A stretch of DNA of 64,000 nucleotides from Adiantum capillus-veneris (Eukaryota > Streptophyta > Polypodiopsida > Polypodiales > Pteridaceae): positions 119,201,391 to 119,265,390 of the forward strand of contig CM043947.1 in assembly GCA_014529385.2 (NCBI GenBank), written 5' to 3'. This document shows positions 1 through 11,790 of this stretch, piece by piece. The position numbers and the translations under genes are program-made. How positions within the stretch are numbered: position 1 is the first letter of the stretch; each line of letters starts with the position of its first letter. The notes under the pieces were generated by a model. It ran no database searches, was not told where the DNA came from, and was given only the letters and a program-made list of their open reading frames with translations.

Positions 1-1688
1 AATTACTGCATAGGCTCATACGTTGATTCCATTGTCTATGAAGCGCATTACTCCTCACATTCATTCAGCAAAATTTGCAAAATTGGCTTGGGATATTCTA
101 ACAGGTATTTATGCAAGCCGCAATGAGGCTAAAATTGCTTTGCTGCGTAAAGAGCTGGAATCGAAGATTATGCATGAGGAAGATGAAATGGACACTTTCC
201 TTTCTGGTGTCAAGTATGTTAATGAGCAACAAATTTCTGTAGGAGAGGTTATTTTTGACAGTTCACTTATGCAGTCCTCTTGATGCTTTGCCAGATTCTT
301 ACGAAAATTTTGATAGTACTTGGACACTTATGACCCAAGGATATCCTGAAGTTGTCAAGTTTGATGCATTATGCACATTGTTGTTGCAAGAGTCACTTTC
401 CAGAAAAAACAGGACTAGGTAGCATGCAGTTGAATAGGCTTTTATTACAGCTCAAAGAAAAGGTGGGAACAACAATGTAACCACTTCTTATTGTTTTCCT
501 ACGAGTGGCAAAACTTATGTTCCTAATGCTTCTGTTGGCAGCACTTTGTCTGGAAATTCTCGTAATAAGGGCAAAAAGAAGATGCATTGCCATTATTGTA
601 AAGCTAATGATCACTTGATCAAGCAGTGTCCAAAATTGAAGGCAAAAGAGGCTAAGAAAGACGAGGCTGGATCCTCTACAGGGTCCAATACAAGTGCATC
701 AATTATAGAGTCTTCTGTCAAAGGAGATTATGATGCTGATGTTGATGTAGAATGGGCATTTACTGTAGAGTGCAGTGCACTTATGATCCTATTTTCCATG
801 ATGCATGTACGTCAGTTTGTTGCAGATTCACATGCGTGGTATTTTGACAGTGGTGCTACAAAGCACATTACCTCACATTGTGATTTGTTTACCTCTATTG
901 AGTCTGTCCCTCATGGGAATATGGTGACTTGTGCCAACAATGCCTCTTATCCTGTTCAAGGAGTTGGAAAGATTGTTCAAGGTGACTTTCATTGATGACT
1001 ACTCGAGGCATGCAAGGGTGTATCCATTGAAATCTAAGTCCGAAGTTTTTATGAGCTTTAAGCAATTTCTTGCTATGGCTGAAAATGTCTCGAAATTACT
1101 ATGGCCACCCTCCGTTCTGATCGAGGGGGAGTATATGTCTCATGAATTTAACGTATTTCTTGCTAGTTGTGGGATAAAACACCAATGTAGTGTCCTATAT
1201 GCCTCAGCAAAATGGTGTTGCTAAGAGGAAAAACAGGTCTCTTACCGAAATTGCACGATGTATCGTCAAGAGTCAAGCTTTACCACATTTGTTTTGGCTC
1301 GAAGCTGTCATGTGTGCCACTTATGTACTCAACAGGTGTCCTATGAAAGCGTTGCAGTCTATAACTCCATATGAAGCATGGCATGATAGAAAGCCATCTA
1401 TTGAGCACATGCGTGTTTTTGGCTGTTTAGCTTATGGTTTAGTGCCACAAGCGCAGCGCAAAAGTTGGATGATAAGGCTGTTAAATGTATGTTTATTGGT
1501 TATAGTGTTGAAAGAAAAGGTCACATGTCGTACCATCCACAAACAAAGTGTATTTTGGTCTCACATGATGTTGTGTTTGTGGAAGATTCTGTTCAGCCTT
1601 TCCTGTCATGTACTAGAGATATTAATGTAAGCTCACAAGACATTTATGATAGTTTATTATCTCTTTTCAGTGGTGGAAGTTCAAATGC
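1..1688 (+). mobile_element. Ty1/Copia retrotransposon fragment (gag, protease, integrase), degraded
   Basis: This is a decayed Copia copy that enters from the left window edge. Gag (UBN2-type) reads at about 23-283. A CCHC knuckle starting CHYCKANDHLIKQC lies near 588. The protease motif WYFDSGATKHIT is at about 838. The integrase core (VTFIDDYSRHA, then QQNGVAKRKNRSL) spans about 985-1460. Compared with the full-length relative at 16318-21442, roughly 450 bp between protease and integrase are deleted near 975, fusing the two frames. There are several frameshifts and stops. The copy ends abruptly near 1688, where CACTA-derived sequence begins, so RT, RNase H and the 3' LTR are missing. The zinc knuckle and protease residues are better preserved here than in the full-length relative. 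It is non-functional. Confidence 0.9.
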
Positions 1689-1898
1689 CTGTTGGCCAAT
1701 GTCAGTGTCCGACGAGTTGTAATTGGCAACAACTTGATCTATAATAGATGGGTCAAACTCACCAAATTCGGGAACGTGTTACAAAGAAATGCGTCTTGAC
1801 CGTCGCACATCATGTTTGCATTAATTACAAGGACATAAGATCCTTGTTGAGAGATAGGCGTTTCGGTTGGACGGCCCCACATCGTCGACACTACTCAT
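1689..1898 (-). pseudogene. N-terminal remnant of CACTA transposase (transposase-associated domain)
   Basis: Reading minus from an ATG at 1898, the frame encodes a short acidic start and then ILCPCN-x-CKH, the cysteine pair of the transposase-associated domain (PF13963-like) found at the start of plant CACTA Tnp2 proteins. Stops interrupt it: the codon after ILCPCN is TAA, and another TAA follows the SL motif. It is cut by the junction at 1688. The parallel copy starts at 11790. Confidence 0.65.
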
Positions 1899-1952
1899 AA
1901 TGAATGTAAAAACCTTGAACTCTGAACATAAATTTAATCTTCTCTTACTTTC

Positions 1953-1959
<7 letters not shown>

Positions 1960-1997
<38 letters not shown>
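1960..1997. repeat. (CT)n microsatellite
   Basis: An uninterrupted CT dinucleotide run with short TCTA variation at its end, lying in the region upstream of the transposase start. Confidence 0.95.
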
Positions 1998-2004
<7 letters not shown>

Positions 2005-2759
2005 CCCTCGCAATGAAGAAACCATAGATCACACTGTAAACTACCTCACATTCTCTAGCCATGTCCGATCCCCACACACCTCGGTGTAGAGGTGCGTGGA
2101 GATCAGGATCACCGGGTTATAATCTCGTATTTATTGGTCAATGTCTATATATTTGTGGGTACGAGAAATCTACACACCCACATCTACATGAAAATGAATG
2201 TAGTGGAAAAAATCCCTTTGCCTCTTGTTCAGCTGTAGCCATTCCCTAGTGTAAACTACTTGAAGAGTTATGGCTGTAAGTGAAGCCACCATTTTGTGAT
2301 GTGCGCAGTGCGAGAGTGCTCCCGCTTCTCTAGAGTTATGGTTGTAAGTGAAGCCACAATTTTGTGTTGTGCGAGAGTGCTCACGCTTCTCTAGAGTGCT
2401 TTGAAGAAGAGCTTCTTTATTATGCTTCTTGCTCAACATCTTCACAGAAACTCCTTGTTTGAGCGATTAATATGCACACTACATGCATGCCTCCATTTTG
2501 AGGTACTGTGCCGTTGAAATATTTCCATCCTAATGCCGCATCCATGGGGAGAAAGAGAGAGATAAACTGAAAGAGAGAGAGAACGATAGAGAAGGTAGAG
2601 AGAAGAGCGTAGAAAGTAATTTCTGAAAGCACTCTACAGAAGCCTCTGCACTCTCGCATTGCACACCCCAAAAACTGGTGGCTTCACTTACAATCATTGC
2701 TCTTTACTTACTTGCAAGCTCACATGCGCGAATGGTTTGTCTGTGAGCCGTTTCCACAT

Positions 2760-3050
2760 GTGAGCTTGCAAACAAATACATACTTAAACTCATGTAAGCT
2801 AGATGCAAACTACTGCGAACCTAACCATAAACCTAAGTCTAAATTTAAACCATAATCTTGAAGCTAAACGTAAATCCAAAATCTAATCTTAAATTTAAAC
2901 CTAAGCTCTAATCACTAACTATCTTTAAAGATCCCTAACTATGCTCTAAACCTTAAATATAGAGTTAAATCCTAAACCTAAACCCAAAGCTCTGACATTA
3001 ATTGTAAACCTAAACTCTAACTTAAATATAAAAACTAAATCCTAAACCTA
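2760..3050. repeat. Degenerate CTAAACC-type (telomere-like) repeat tract
   Basis: About 290 bp are built from loosely repeated words such as TAAACCTAAA, CTAAATCC and CCTAAACC, close to the plant telomere word CCCTAAA but never a clean array. The same tract occurs at about 12640-12900. It may be an old interstitial telomeric array or simple-sequence drift. No coding frame is evident. Confidence 0.5.
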
Positions 3051-3159
3051 TGACTCTCTCTGTATCTCTCCCTCTCTCTCTCTCTCTATCTATATATGTT
3101 TCTTGATCTCTTATTCTCTCTCTCAATGTATGTGTGTTTGTGTCTATCTATGTGTGTGT

Positions 3160-3750
<591 letters not shown>

Positions 3751-3806
3751 TAGTTCTATTATCATCCTGGGAGGTCAAATATGACCTATGGGACCAAATG
3801 AACATG

Positions 3807-6800
3807 TCACGTGGTGTGAGTGGAGTTCATAAGTGACTCTCGATGCTCAAAAATGGCTGAAATGAGCGTCACAATAGAGAGTCCACATCGTGGTTGGGAG
3901 AGGAAGGTATGTAGGGAGAGATCATGGCTGAATATATGGGGAAAAGAGGACCTAATGTGGTCAAAAGCTGAGCACTCAAGTAGTGTGTGGTACTCACTCT
4001 CTCGCACTTGACGAGGGCATAAGGTGCAAAGTCGATGACACTCCTCGCCAGTGCCCCAACGTCCTGTCTCGCAGCGTAGAGAATGGGAGCTAAGACGAAT
4101 GGAGGCAATGGTGCGGATTGCACTCAACGGGATGGGCTCAAGGATGTAGGAATGGGTTCGGTTACCTCGTTCCGAGAAGAAGAGAGATTTGTAGTTTGGG
4201 ACAACGTGTGTGGTGTAATGGTTGAAGCGAGAACCTCTGGATTTCTCCCAAGCCGTGATACATTGGCGCTGTAAGAAGGCCTCATTAAATTGGGAGTCGA
4301 TCGACGCATCCTTGACCAAGTGACATGCATCCCATCTTCCAAACCATTTCTTGATATCAAGCATCCACCCCGAACTTAGTATTTTGCTCTTGCATGTCTT
4401 TTGAACCATTTGACTTGCTTCATATGCGATTCTAGGAAGTCGATGCAAAGGGCTACGTTGTGTCTTACGCATGTACTCCACAACCCTTTGCATGCCCAAG
4501 ACCTCAATGGGAAGCAATCCGGACTCAAGAAGTAAGAGCATGTAGGGTGTTTGTGTCTTGACTTGGAGAAAGTTGGTGAGAAAACGCTTTTGGACATTCT
4601 CAAACTCTTTCCAAGTAGACTTCCCGATGCTTCCACCCCACACCTCCACTCCATAAAGAAGCACCAGTGTCACCAATGTGTCAAAGAGGTACTTTTTGAG
4701 AGCCCAACACTTGATCTCTTCTGCATTGCACATGTTCTCAAATGCATAATAGGCCCTCTTTCCGGCTTCCAAGCGACGCATTGCACAATCCTTCCATTTA
4801 TGATTGGATGGAACCTCAAGGCCAAGGTACTTGAAGTGATCTACCACTTCAAGTTTCTCATTGTTATATACAATGCATGGATTTTCATCATTGAGGGTCT
4901 TTACAAGCATAACCTTGGTTTTGGATCCATTCACGATTAGCCCGCTATGTAGGCAAAAGCGTTCCAAGACACTCATAAGCTTTTGTGCATCTTCTAAGGT
5001 ATGTGCTAAGAGCACTACATCATCGGCATAAAGCAAAAGCATGATCACCGCATTTCCAATCTTAACCGCTTCTATGCCTTCTTGCTGCATAAAGTCAAGA
5101 ACCATGCATTCCAATTCATCAATGAGTAGCCCAAAGAGGGTTGGGGAAAGTGGGCATCCTTGTTTGACACCAATAGTGCTTGCAAAAAATTCTGAAATTC
5201 CATCTCCCATACGTAATCAACATATCACTTTTTGGTAGATGCGAAAGACTGCATGCATAAATTCTCTCGGCACTTGAAGGCTTTGCATACGTCTCCAAAG
5301 ATTTCCTCGCGGTACCATGTCAAAAGATTTCTTGAAATCCACAAAGCAACAATACAACCTTTTTCCTTTCAATCGAGACGCTTCCATAAGAACTCGAAGA
5401 GTGATAAGGTGATCAATAGTGCTATGATGCTTTCGAAAACCTGCTTGGCCAAGTGCACGTTTGCCATTCTTTTCAGCCCATTCACTTATCTTCATCTCCA
5501 TGATACATCCAAATAACTTTGCCATTAAAGAACCAACCATTATAGTGCGATAGTTGTTCACATTGTTTACATCTCCTCCTTTGCGCAAAGGTTTGATCCA
5601 ATTTGCACTCCAATCAAGAGGCATGCCATACTGAAGTGCAAGGTTAAACATATCGCATATCCAATATCGTGTTTTATTGCTTGTCCATTTAATCATTTCA
5701 GCCTTGACACCTTGAAGGTCACCTGCCTTACGAGTAGCAAGTTTCTCAAGCGCGCGGCATGCATCTTCAATGGTAAAGAAGGGAGACATAAACGGAAGGG
5801 AGCTACAACACTCCATCTTATCAACATTGGGTTGCTCATAGAGATTCTTACAATGCATATACATATCCTCAAGAGTCAAGTCACCAAAGCTCTCAACGCG
5901 CTTGCTTTTTGGATTTTGCCAAAACTTGCCACATGCATGTGCTTTCTCTTGTGCTAAAAGAAGTTGTTTTTCGACTTCCCACCTTCTCCTCTTCTTTTGA
6001 ACAAGTGCTTTGTATGTGTGTGAACATTCCAAGTAAACTTCCTTGTCTTTGATTGCATCCAATCTTAGCAAGTGTTTTCGGGCTTGACTACATTCCATGT
6101 CAAACCATTTCTTCTTGGTGCTACCCTTCTTAGACCTTTTGCAAGACATGTGTTTCACCGAAAAGCATTCCTTCGCACAAGAGAAAATTACTTCTTTGAA
6201 AACTTTCCACTTGCATTCTAATGTTGGGCTCTCTTGATGCTCTATCATGCTTAACATTTGGTCCACCATATCAATATATATAAGTGCTCGTTTGAAGTCT
6301 AGACGTAGGTACAAATGATTCACATCATGATTGGAGGCTACATGCTCGGGCCGTTTACCACACTTGAGGTCAATACATAACATCCTATGATCCGATTCCG
6401 GATTCCATTCACCAAGTGTAAAGCTTTGTATGCATTCTAGAGTGGCTTCCGAGAACAACATATAGTCAATCACGCTAGCACCGTTGTGCTTTCTACATGT
6501 AAAGTCATTGGTGCCTTGCCATAGAGATACACCATTTGCAATGAGCATTCCGGTACTATTGCACATATGTAGAAGTGACTTTCCATAGTGATCCACTTCT
6601 TTTGCATCATTAGAACTTCGATTATACATGTATGAGTCATCCATTCTTCTTGAGACATGCGGCATGTCTACTTGTTGTGTGTCGTGTTGTAGCATATTTG
6701 TGCGAGCATTCATGTCTCCAAAAACAATGACTTCACCTTGATCCTTGTAATGAGCAATGTCTTCCTCTAGTTCAACAAAGGGCTGATCTCTATCCATATT

Positions 6801-7187
6801 CAAGCAAGCATAAAAGTTGGAGTCATAGTGAGGAATGTAGCAACCGGCCACAAACATGACTTGACCATTTGGTGGGCTGATTTTCAGCCATAAGTAGCGT
6901 TTATACTTATCTTCTTTGACAATGGAAACATCTTTCAAACCCTTTTTGGTCATACATGCTACGCCTCCTTGGCCTCTTCGTTGCTTTGCATTTTTGGCCC
7001 ACATCAAAGAATGCACATCGTATTTGTCAAATCCAAGAATTCGTTGTGCATCATGCTCCCATGTTTCGACAAGAAGTATCATATCGGAGTCATTGGTAAG
7101 CTCATCAATGCCAATTCCCGCATTCCATGGATACCCGTTACAATTCCAAAAGCTTATTCGTAAGCGTGAGTTGGTCTCATAGATCAT
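3807..7187 (-). pseudogene. LINE ORF2: endonuclease-reverse transcriptase, one in-frame stop
   Basis: The frame is continuous from ATG at 7187 to a stop at 3807, about 1,126 codons, broken once by TGA at 5217-5219. The N-terminal EEP endonuclease shows RISFWNCNG, LLVETWE, VFGDMNAR and ESDHR, the expected catalytic series. The reverse transcriptase shows QAGFRKHHS, CFVDFKKSFDMV, GVKQGCPLSPTLF and LLLYADDVVLL, so both RT aspartates (YADD) are intact. The C-terminus has CTLC...YHTLLEC, a CCHC knuckle typical of LINE tails. No RNase H is visible. The protein would nick DNA and prime reverse transcription at the target. TGA could derive from CGA by deamination. The start follows the ORF1 stop by two codons in the same frame. 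Confidence 0.85.
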
Positions 7188-7193
7188 GTGTCC

Positions 7194-8135
7194 CTATTTG
7201 TTGGGTGGACTTGCATCCTCCTTAAGTGGCTTTTCTTCTTGAGGTGATACCTTAACCTTCTTGCTTCTTTCCTCATATGCTTTGCGACGTACATTTTGTT
7301 GCATAATAGTGCGATCCTCATATACATTACAACCTGTTCCTTTGAGGTAGATCCAACCATTGTCAAGGATGATCTTTCTCTTTACCTCATCAACCATGGT
7401 ACATACAATAGGTCTTTCTCCCGAGCGAGGGACTCTTTGTTTTCCAACTCGATGTGCACCATAAGCCATGATTCCTGACATGCCAAAGTGTGTAGCAAAA
7501 AACTCTTCAATAGCAATTGCAAGAGATTGGGGTGTTTCCATGCTTTCCTCCTTGATTCCACGAATGACGATGTTCTTTGAGCGTTTTTGTCGTTCGTGCA
7601 ATTCTTGAGTGCCCACATTCTCTACATTCTTTGCTTGGACAATGACTTGCGTGATAGGAGATGTAGAAACCACATTATCCTTACATATATCAGCCCATGA
7701 TTTGGATGCATTTCTCATCTCACATACATCATGCCGTATTGTATCTATTGTTTCCTCTTTCAATACATGATCACTCTCAACTTTGCTCAAGCGCTCTTTC
7801 AATACATTCATGTCAACAAGAGAGCGTTTACATTCTTGAACTTCATTCTCAAGATGCATCAAGCGTGTTGTTTGCATTTCAAGAACCTTCTTGAGGTGCT
7901 CATTCTCCACAACGAGAACTCTTAAAGTACCATTCTCCATTGCAAGTGCATGCAACTCTTCACCTTGTTTGTTGACGGTTTCTTGTAACGAGATCAAGTA
8001 AGCCATGATCATCGCTTCCGTTGTTGTAGATGATGTGGTTGGATTAGCATCCAAATTCCTTGGAGATTTTGCATCATTCTCCATGGCGAGTGTGGCTTTT
8101 CCACCCTTGCGAGTTTTGTCTGACATTGCCTTCAA
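7194..8135 (-). CDS. LINE ORF1 RNA-binding protein (L1 ORF1p-like)
   Basis: The 313-residue protein has a lysine-rich N-terminus, a long heptad-rich coiled coil (about residues 40-140: MALENGTLR/LEMQTTRLMHLENEV region), then RSKNIVIRGIKEE and AYGAHRVGK, matching the RRM-like core and C-terminal domain of L1 ORF1 proteins (Transposase_22 type). Such proteins trimerise and coat element RNA. The frame is intact. It ends in TAG (7194-7196), and ORF2 starts two codons later in the same frame, so translation of ORF2 could use stop readthrough or reinitiation. Both are inference. Confidence 0.75.
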   Translation of the reverse strand: MKAMSDKTRKGGKATLAMENDAKSPRNLDANPTTSSTTTEAMIMAYLISLQETVNKQGEELHALAMENGTLRVLVVENEHLKKVLEMQTTRLMHLENEVQECKRSLVDMNVLKERLSKVESDHVLKEETIDTIRHDVCEMRNASKSWADICKDNVVSTSPITQVIVQAKNVENVGTQELHERQKRSKNIVIRGIKEESMETPQSLAIAIEEFFATHFGMSGIMAYGAHRVGKQRVPRSGERPIVCTMVDEVKRKIILDNGWIYLKGTGCNVYEDRTIMQQNVRRKAYEERSKKVKVSPQEEKPLKEDASPPNK

Positions 8136-8346
8136 GTCGGCAACAAAAACGCAAAGTTTTGACAGTTTTTTCAGTTCTGAGATGCTATTACAGCAAAGCC
8201 TTCTATTACACAGAAAAATTCTGTCTTTACATCAATGCGTAGAGGACTTCGTGCTCTTCGATTGAGGCTATAGATCACCTAAATCGGAGTTCGGATGAGC
8301 AAGTTATGGTCAAAAGAGTGAACTGCTGTCTACTAGGTCAAAAAAC

Positions 8347-8350
<4 letters not shown>

Positions 8351-8412
<62 letters not shown>

Positions 8413-8437
8413 CTCCCTACTTGGCTCTCCCTCCTCT

Positions 8438-8487
<50 letters not shown>
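8351..8487. repeat. (GA)n and (GT)n microsatellites with shared linker
   Basis: (GA)n at 8351-8407, then a linker GGCTCCCTACTTGGCTCTCC and (GT)n at about 8443-8487. The linker recurs at about 29391-29410, between GA-rich sequence and (GT)n. This supports one pre-existing GA/GT module split by the LINE. Confidence 0.9.
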
Positions 8488-8489
<2 letters not shown>

Positions 8490-9353
8490 TTATATGAGAT
8501 GAATTTTTCCAAATGTTGAGAGTCAATGAGAGTAAACAGGTCTCTACGACACTTGCCTATGAGAGAACATTCCTAGATCAATTGGGGAGGAATGAGCAAA
8601 CATGAAATTGTGGAAGATGTGATGGCCATTTCAGAATTGAGGATAGGAAAGTATCCAATAAAGTAGGAGTATCTTCCTAGTCTTCATTGTATTCCAAAAC
8701 TCTACACTTGACCTACGGAAGATGCATGTAAATTGAAATTCTAACCATATTATTCTCCAAAAAATTTTCCTTCTTATATTTTTCACCAAACATATTGCTG
8801 AGCTACAAAAGTAGACTTATAATATTTCATCATGAAAAGGAAAAATGAAAGTATGCTCTTCCATAGGGAGAAAGGTACTACTTCTCAGTGCCTATCTTTT
8901 GGTAGAATATGGAGTCCTTCAAAACCTAACAATGGAATACAAATAAAAAGGTGCAAGACTACATACACATGATAACAATGGAAATACCCAAGACTAGCAT
9001 GCAAGGGTGTTGAGCATCTATAGAATCATTAAGAATTTTAAAATTGTCCCTTGGATTTTTCTTGACATAGTGTGTCCTAGCATTGCCCTCAATTTTTGGA
9101 CATCATGATGTGGATCACATTACATGACCTGCATGTCGATGTTGACGTAGCTACCCTACTACACTCAATGTTCCAATTTTAAAATTTTGTAACCATTTTA
9201 ATGTGAGGCTTTGAGTTTTATATTGTTGAAAAGTCTTGATTTATGATGAGTGGTTGTTGCGGTGCTTGGCAAATGATGACGCTACAACTAGATTCCAAGA
9301 GATTTAACTTAACTAGACTTTGCTTGAGAAAGCACTAGGAAATGAAGAGCTAG
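8488..9353. other. Non-coding interval, left flank of the CACTA element
   Basis: No convincing coding frame on either strand. The first 150 bp (TTTATATGAGAT-GAATTTTTCC...) match 43036-43170 and the end of the repeat at about 40088, so a dispersed repeat is present. The rest is AT-rich unique-looking sequence ending in the TAG that is duplicated on the far side of the CACTA element. Confidence 0.6.
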
Positions 9354-9372
9354 CACTACAAGAGGTTCTTCA
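9354..9372. repeat. CACTA left terminal inverted repeat
   Basis: CACTACAAGAGGTTCTTCA, preceded by TAG at 9351-9353. CACTACAAGA is the diagnostic end of plant En/Spm elements. Confidence 0.9.
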
Positions 9373-9387
9373 CACTTGTGTTGGCTT

Positions 9388-9530
9388 TAGCGACGAAAAT
9401 ACACGGGGATTTCCCCCCCCTTGACGTCACTATAAGCGTCGCTATACGTGTTGCAAAGAGAACGTCGCTATCTATGTCAATGAGGCATATAGAGACATTG
9501 AAGGTCAAAAAATAGCGACGCCCGAGAATA
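9388..9530. promoter_or_regulatory. CACTA left subterminal repeats
   Basis: Copies of the 9-mer CGTCGCTAT and its complement ATAGCGACG (exact or near-exact) occur at about 9390, 9436, 9470 and 9513. In En/Spm elements, subterminal motif clusters bind the accessory protein TnpA. That role is inferred here from position and repetition. Confidence 0.65.
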
Positions 9531-10039
9531 AATTTTTTTGGTAGCAAGGCATACATTGCCTTGCCACCCCATCAACCATATTAAACATAATGTTTCCAAA
9601 ATTAAGATGACAAACTGACAAAAGTATATCGGCGAAAGCGAATTGACAGAATTAGTACAATGACAAAATTATACACATCATAAAAAAAAATCACTTCATT
9701 GTGAAGCTTTGACCAAAATGTACTAGTTACAACACAATTGTCATTATTGGAAAAATAAATTGTTGGCCAATAGTTACAAAATTGACGTACACACGTCATC
9801 TCCTATTACATGATATGAAAAGAAAAAACTAGTGCTATCTAGCTACGGCTAGTTTGACGTCGACTAATCTGACATCTCATAGCCTCCCAATAGCGTATTT
9901 GTCGAATTTCGCAAAAGAAAAAACAATACGACATCCTGTAAGTATAAACATATAATTAGAAAGCAATCTAATTTTTAGCTTATTATTAAAATACAGCAGA
10001 TATAAGAGAGTAAAGTTACATACTAACCAAGCCGGAGCA

Positions 10040-11790
10040 AGAACTCATAATGTCCATAAGGGCATTTTAGCCCTTTTTGCCCGCATACTTGTGCTCCTAT
10101 GGTGTGGGGTCACGTCCAGTCATCGACCACTGTTCAAAACATACAAAGGAAATGTTATGTTAGAATTTAAAAATACTCCTAACTACCAAACCTAAAGGGC
10201 AATGCAAAAACGTTACAAAGCCGGTCTCAAATGATGCCCATCCACCGCTCCCCAAGTGGTGCAACCTCTTTGCTTCTACTCACACTTTGACTGCCTCTTT
10301 TTGTTGCTTCCACTTGTTGGGATTCTCATGGTGCTGCTCGCTTTTCATTCTTCCAATCTTCTTTGGCCAGCCAATTTGGCCTGCTCCACCCATGCTTTAT
10401 TGCTTTCTCCACTTCAGAGCGATTGTGCTTGTAGTACTCTATTAGTCCGGGATAGTCATGCATGGTCCACATCAGAAGCCCTCTGATCAAGCATTGAGTC
10501 GACCTGTGTGTCGGCTCATATCCACCACTTCTATGCCAATCCACAATTGTTGTATCTCTTCCAATAGTGGACGAAGATACACATCCAAATTCTTCACTTT
10601 ATACCGTCTTGACAGAATCAAGCTTAGAAATAGGTGCCCCTTCTTGGTCGTCAACCACGGAGGAATGTTGTAGTTGACAATGACAACTAGCCATACACTG
10701 CAAGATGTCGACCTCTAGCCAAATGGATTTATGCTAGGATTTAGGCCATCCACAGCCAGGCCGAGGTGCAAATTTTGAGTTTTCCTGGCAAAATCCGGCC
10801 ATGTGTCGTCTATATGCTTCCATGCCATGCAATCTTCAAGGATCTGTAGCACACCGCCCGAAGATCTATTCTCCTTGTGCCATGATGCTAGAGAGGCCAT
10901 GGACTAGCATTCTAAAAATGCTTGATGCGAGGCAATAGAGGAAAGTGTCGCAACACCTTCTGCGACACTTTTTGTCCATGGAGATCTATTCGATATCTCT
11001 TGAAATCACATTTTGGACGTCCATGTATTCCCGTCTGAAAGAATGCAATTGTTAGGACAAGCTGAATGAGATTATAATCCATTCCCAAGTTTTGCAAGAA
11101 CTTTCTTGCTTCCTCTCTAGAATTTGGCACCACATTATCAACTGACAGTATGTGCTCTTTGAGCAATCTACACAGAGAAAAAACGCAAAACACTTGTGTA
11201 CGTAATTTGCTACATTATACATTTAGTGAAACATCGAAGTAGACACATTGTAACAGATCACCTGAAAAGTGTTGTGACGCTAGTGTCACTCCATCCAAAC
11301 TTTGCGTGCAGAAGAACCAGGAACGCCTTCAATTTAGACACTCGTGCTCCGCCATACAATGGCGTATCAGCCTCACTTTTCACGTCATCATAGATATAAG
11401 CCTTCTTGAATCCATGATCGTCTTGATCATTTTGTCAATCTAGGGCTCAAACATAGCCTCGTTGGGAATGTGATCTACATGATCACCCTCCGAGCTGTCA
11501 AAAGCTGCATCTTGTGGCCTCACGTATGTTGCTTGAGTAAAGCGCATGCGAACATGTCTATTGGGTTGCAAGATTATTGCCTGTTGGCCAGCGTCAGAGT
11601 CAGACAATTTGTAATTGGCAACAACTCGATCTATAATAGATGGGTCAAACTCACCAAATTCGCGAACATGCTACAAAGAAATGCATCTTGTCCATTGCAC
11701 AACATGCTTGCATTGATTACAAGGACATAAGATCCTTGTTGAGAGATAGGTGTTTCGGTTGGATGGCTCCACATTGTCGTCACTACTCAT
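10040..11790 (-). pseudogene. CACTA transposase (Tnp2/Transposase_21) fused by deletion to a Transposase_24-like tail
   Basis: Reading minus from ATG at 11790: the transposase-associated domain (ILCPCNQCKH), then SEADTPLYGGARVSKLKAF and GWSDTSVTTLF, then a canonical GT-AG intron of 94 bp (11261-11168), then RLLKEHILSVDNVVPNSREEA, SQKVLRHFPLLPRIKHF, WKHIDDTWPDFA, LGLAVDGLNPS, VNYNIPPWLTTKKGHLFLSL, LDVYLRPLLEEIQQLW and FLMWTMHDYPG. This order matches plant Tnp2. The DDE-region C-terminal half is absent. Immediately after MHDYPG come GWSRPNWLAKEDWKNEK and EQWSMTGRDPTP with a YAGKKG-type end, resembling the separate plant transposase family PF03004. Stops interrupt it (for example TAG at 11671-11673). 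The 41090-42258 copy has the same junction. Confidence 0.85.

Larger units (their letters stand above)
3752..8350 (-). mobile_element. Nearly intact non-LTR retrotransposon (LINE), ORF1 + ORF2
   Basis: A two-ORF LINE on the minus strand. ORF1 (8135-7194) is a coiled-coil RNA-binding protein. ORF2 (7187-3807) carries an apurinic-type endonuclease, reverse transcriptase and a C-terminal CCHC knuckle. A 5' leader of about 200 bp precedes ORF1. About 55 bp follow the ORF2 stop before the sequence runs into TCTATCTATCTCTCTC. There is no poly(A) tail. Both ends abut (GA)n (3701-3746 and 8351-8407), and the outer flanks together rebuild a unit present without a LINE at 29250-29430, so the element sits inside a GA microsatellite. 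Only one premature stop damages the ORFs. Confidence 0.88.

Noticed and set aside
10256-10486. Plus-strand frame opposite the CACTA transposase
   Set aside because: Antisense shadow of the minus-strand transposase remnant, which has clear family motifs.
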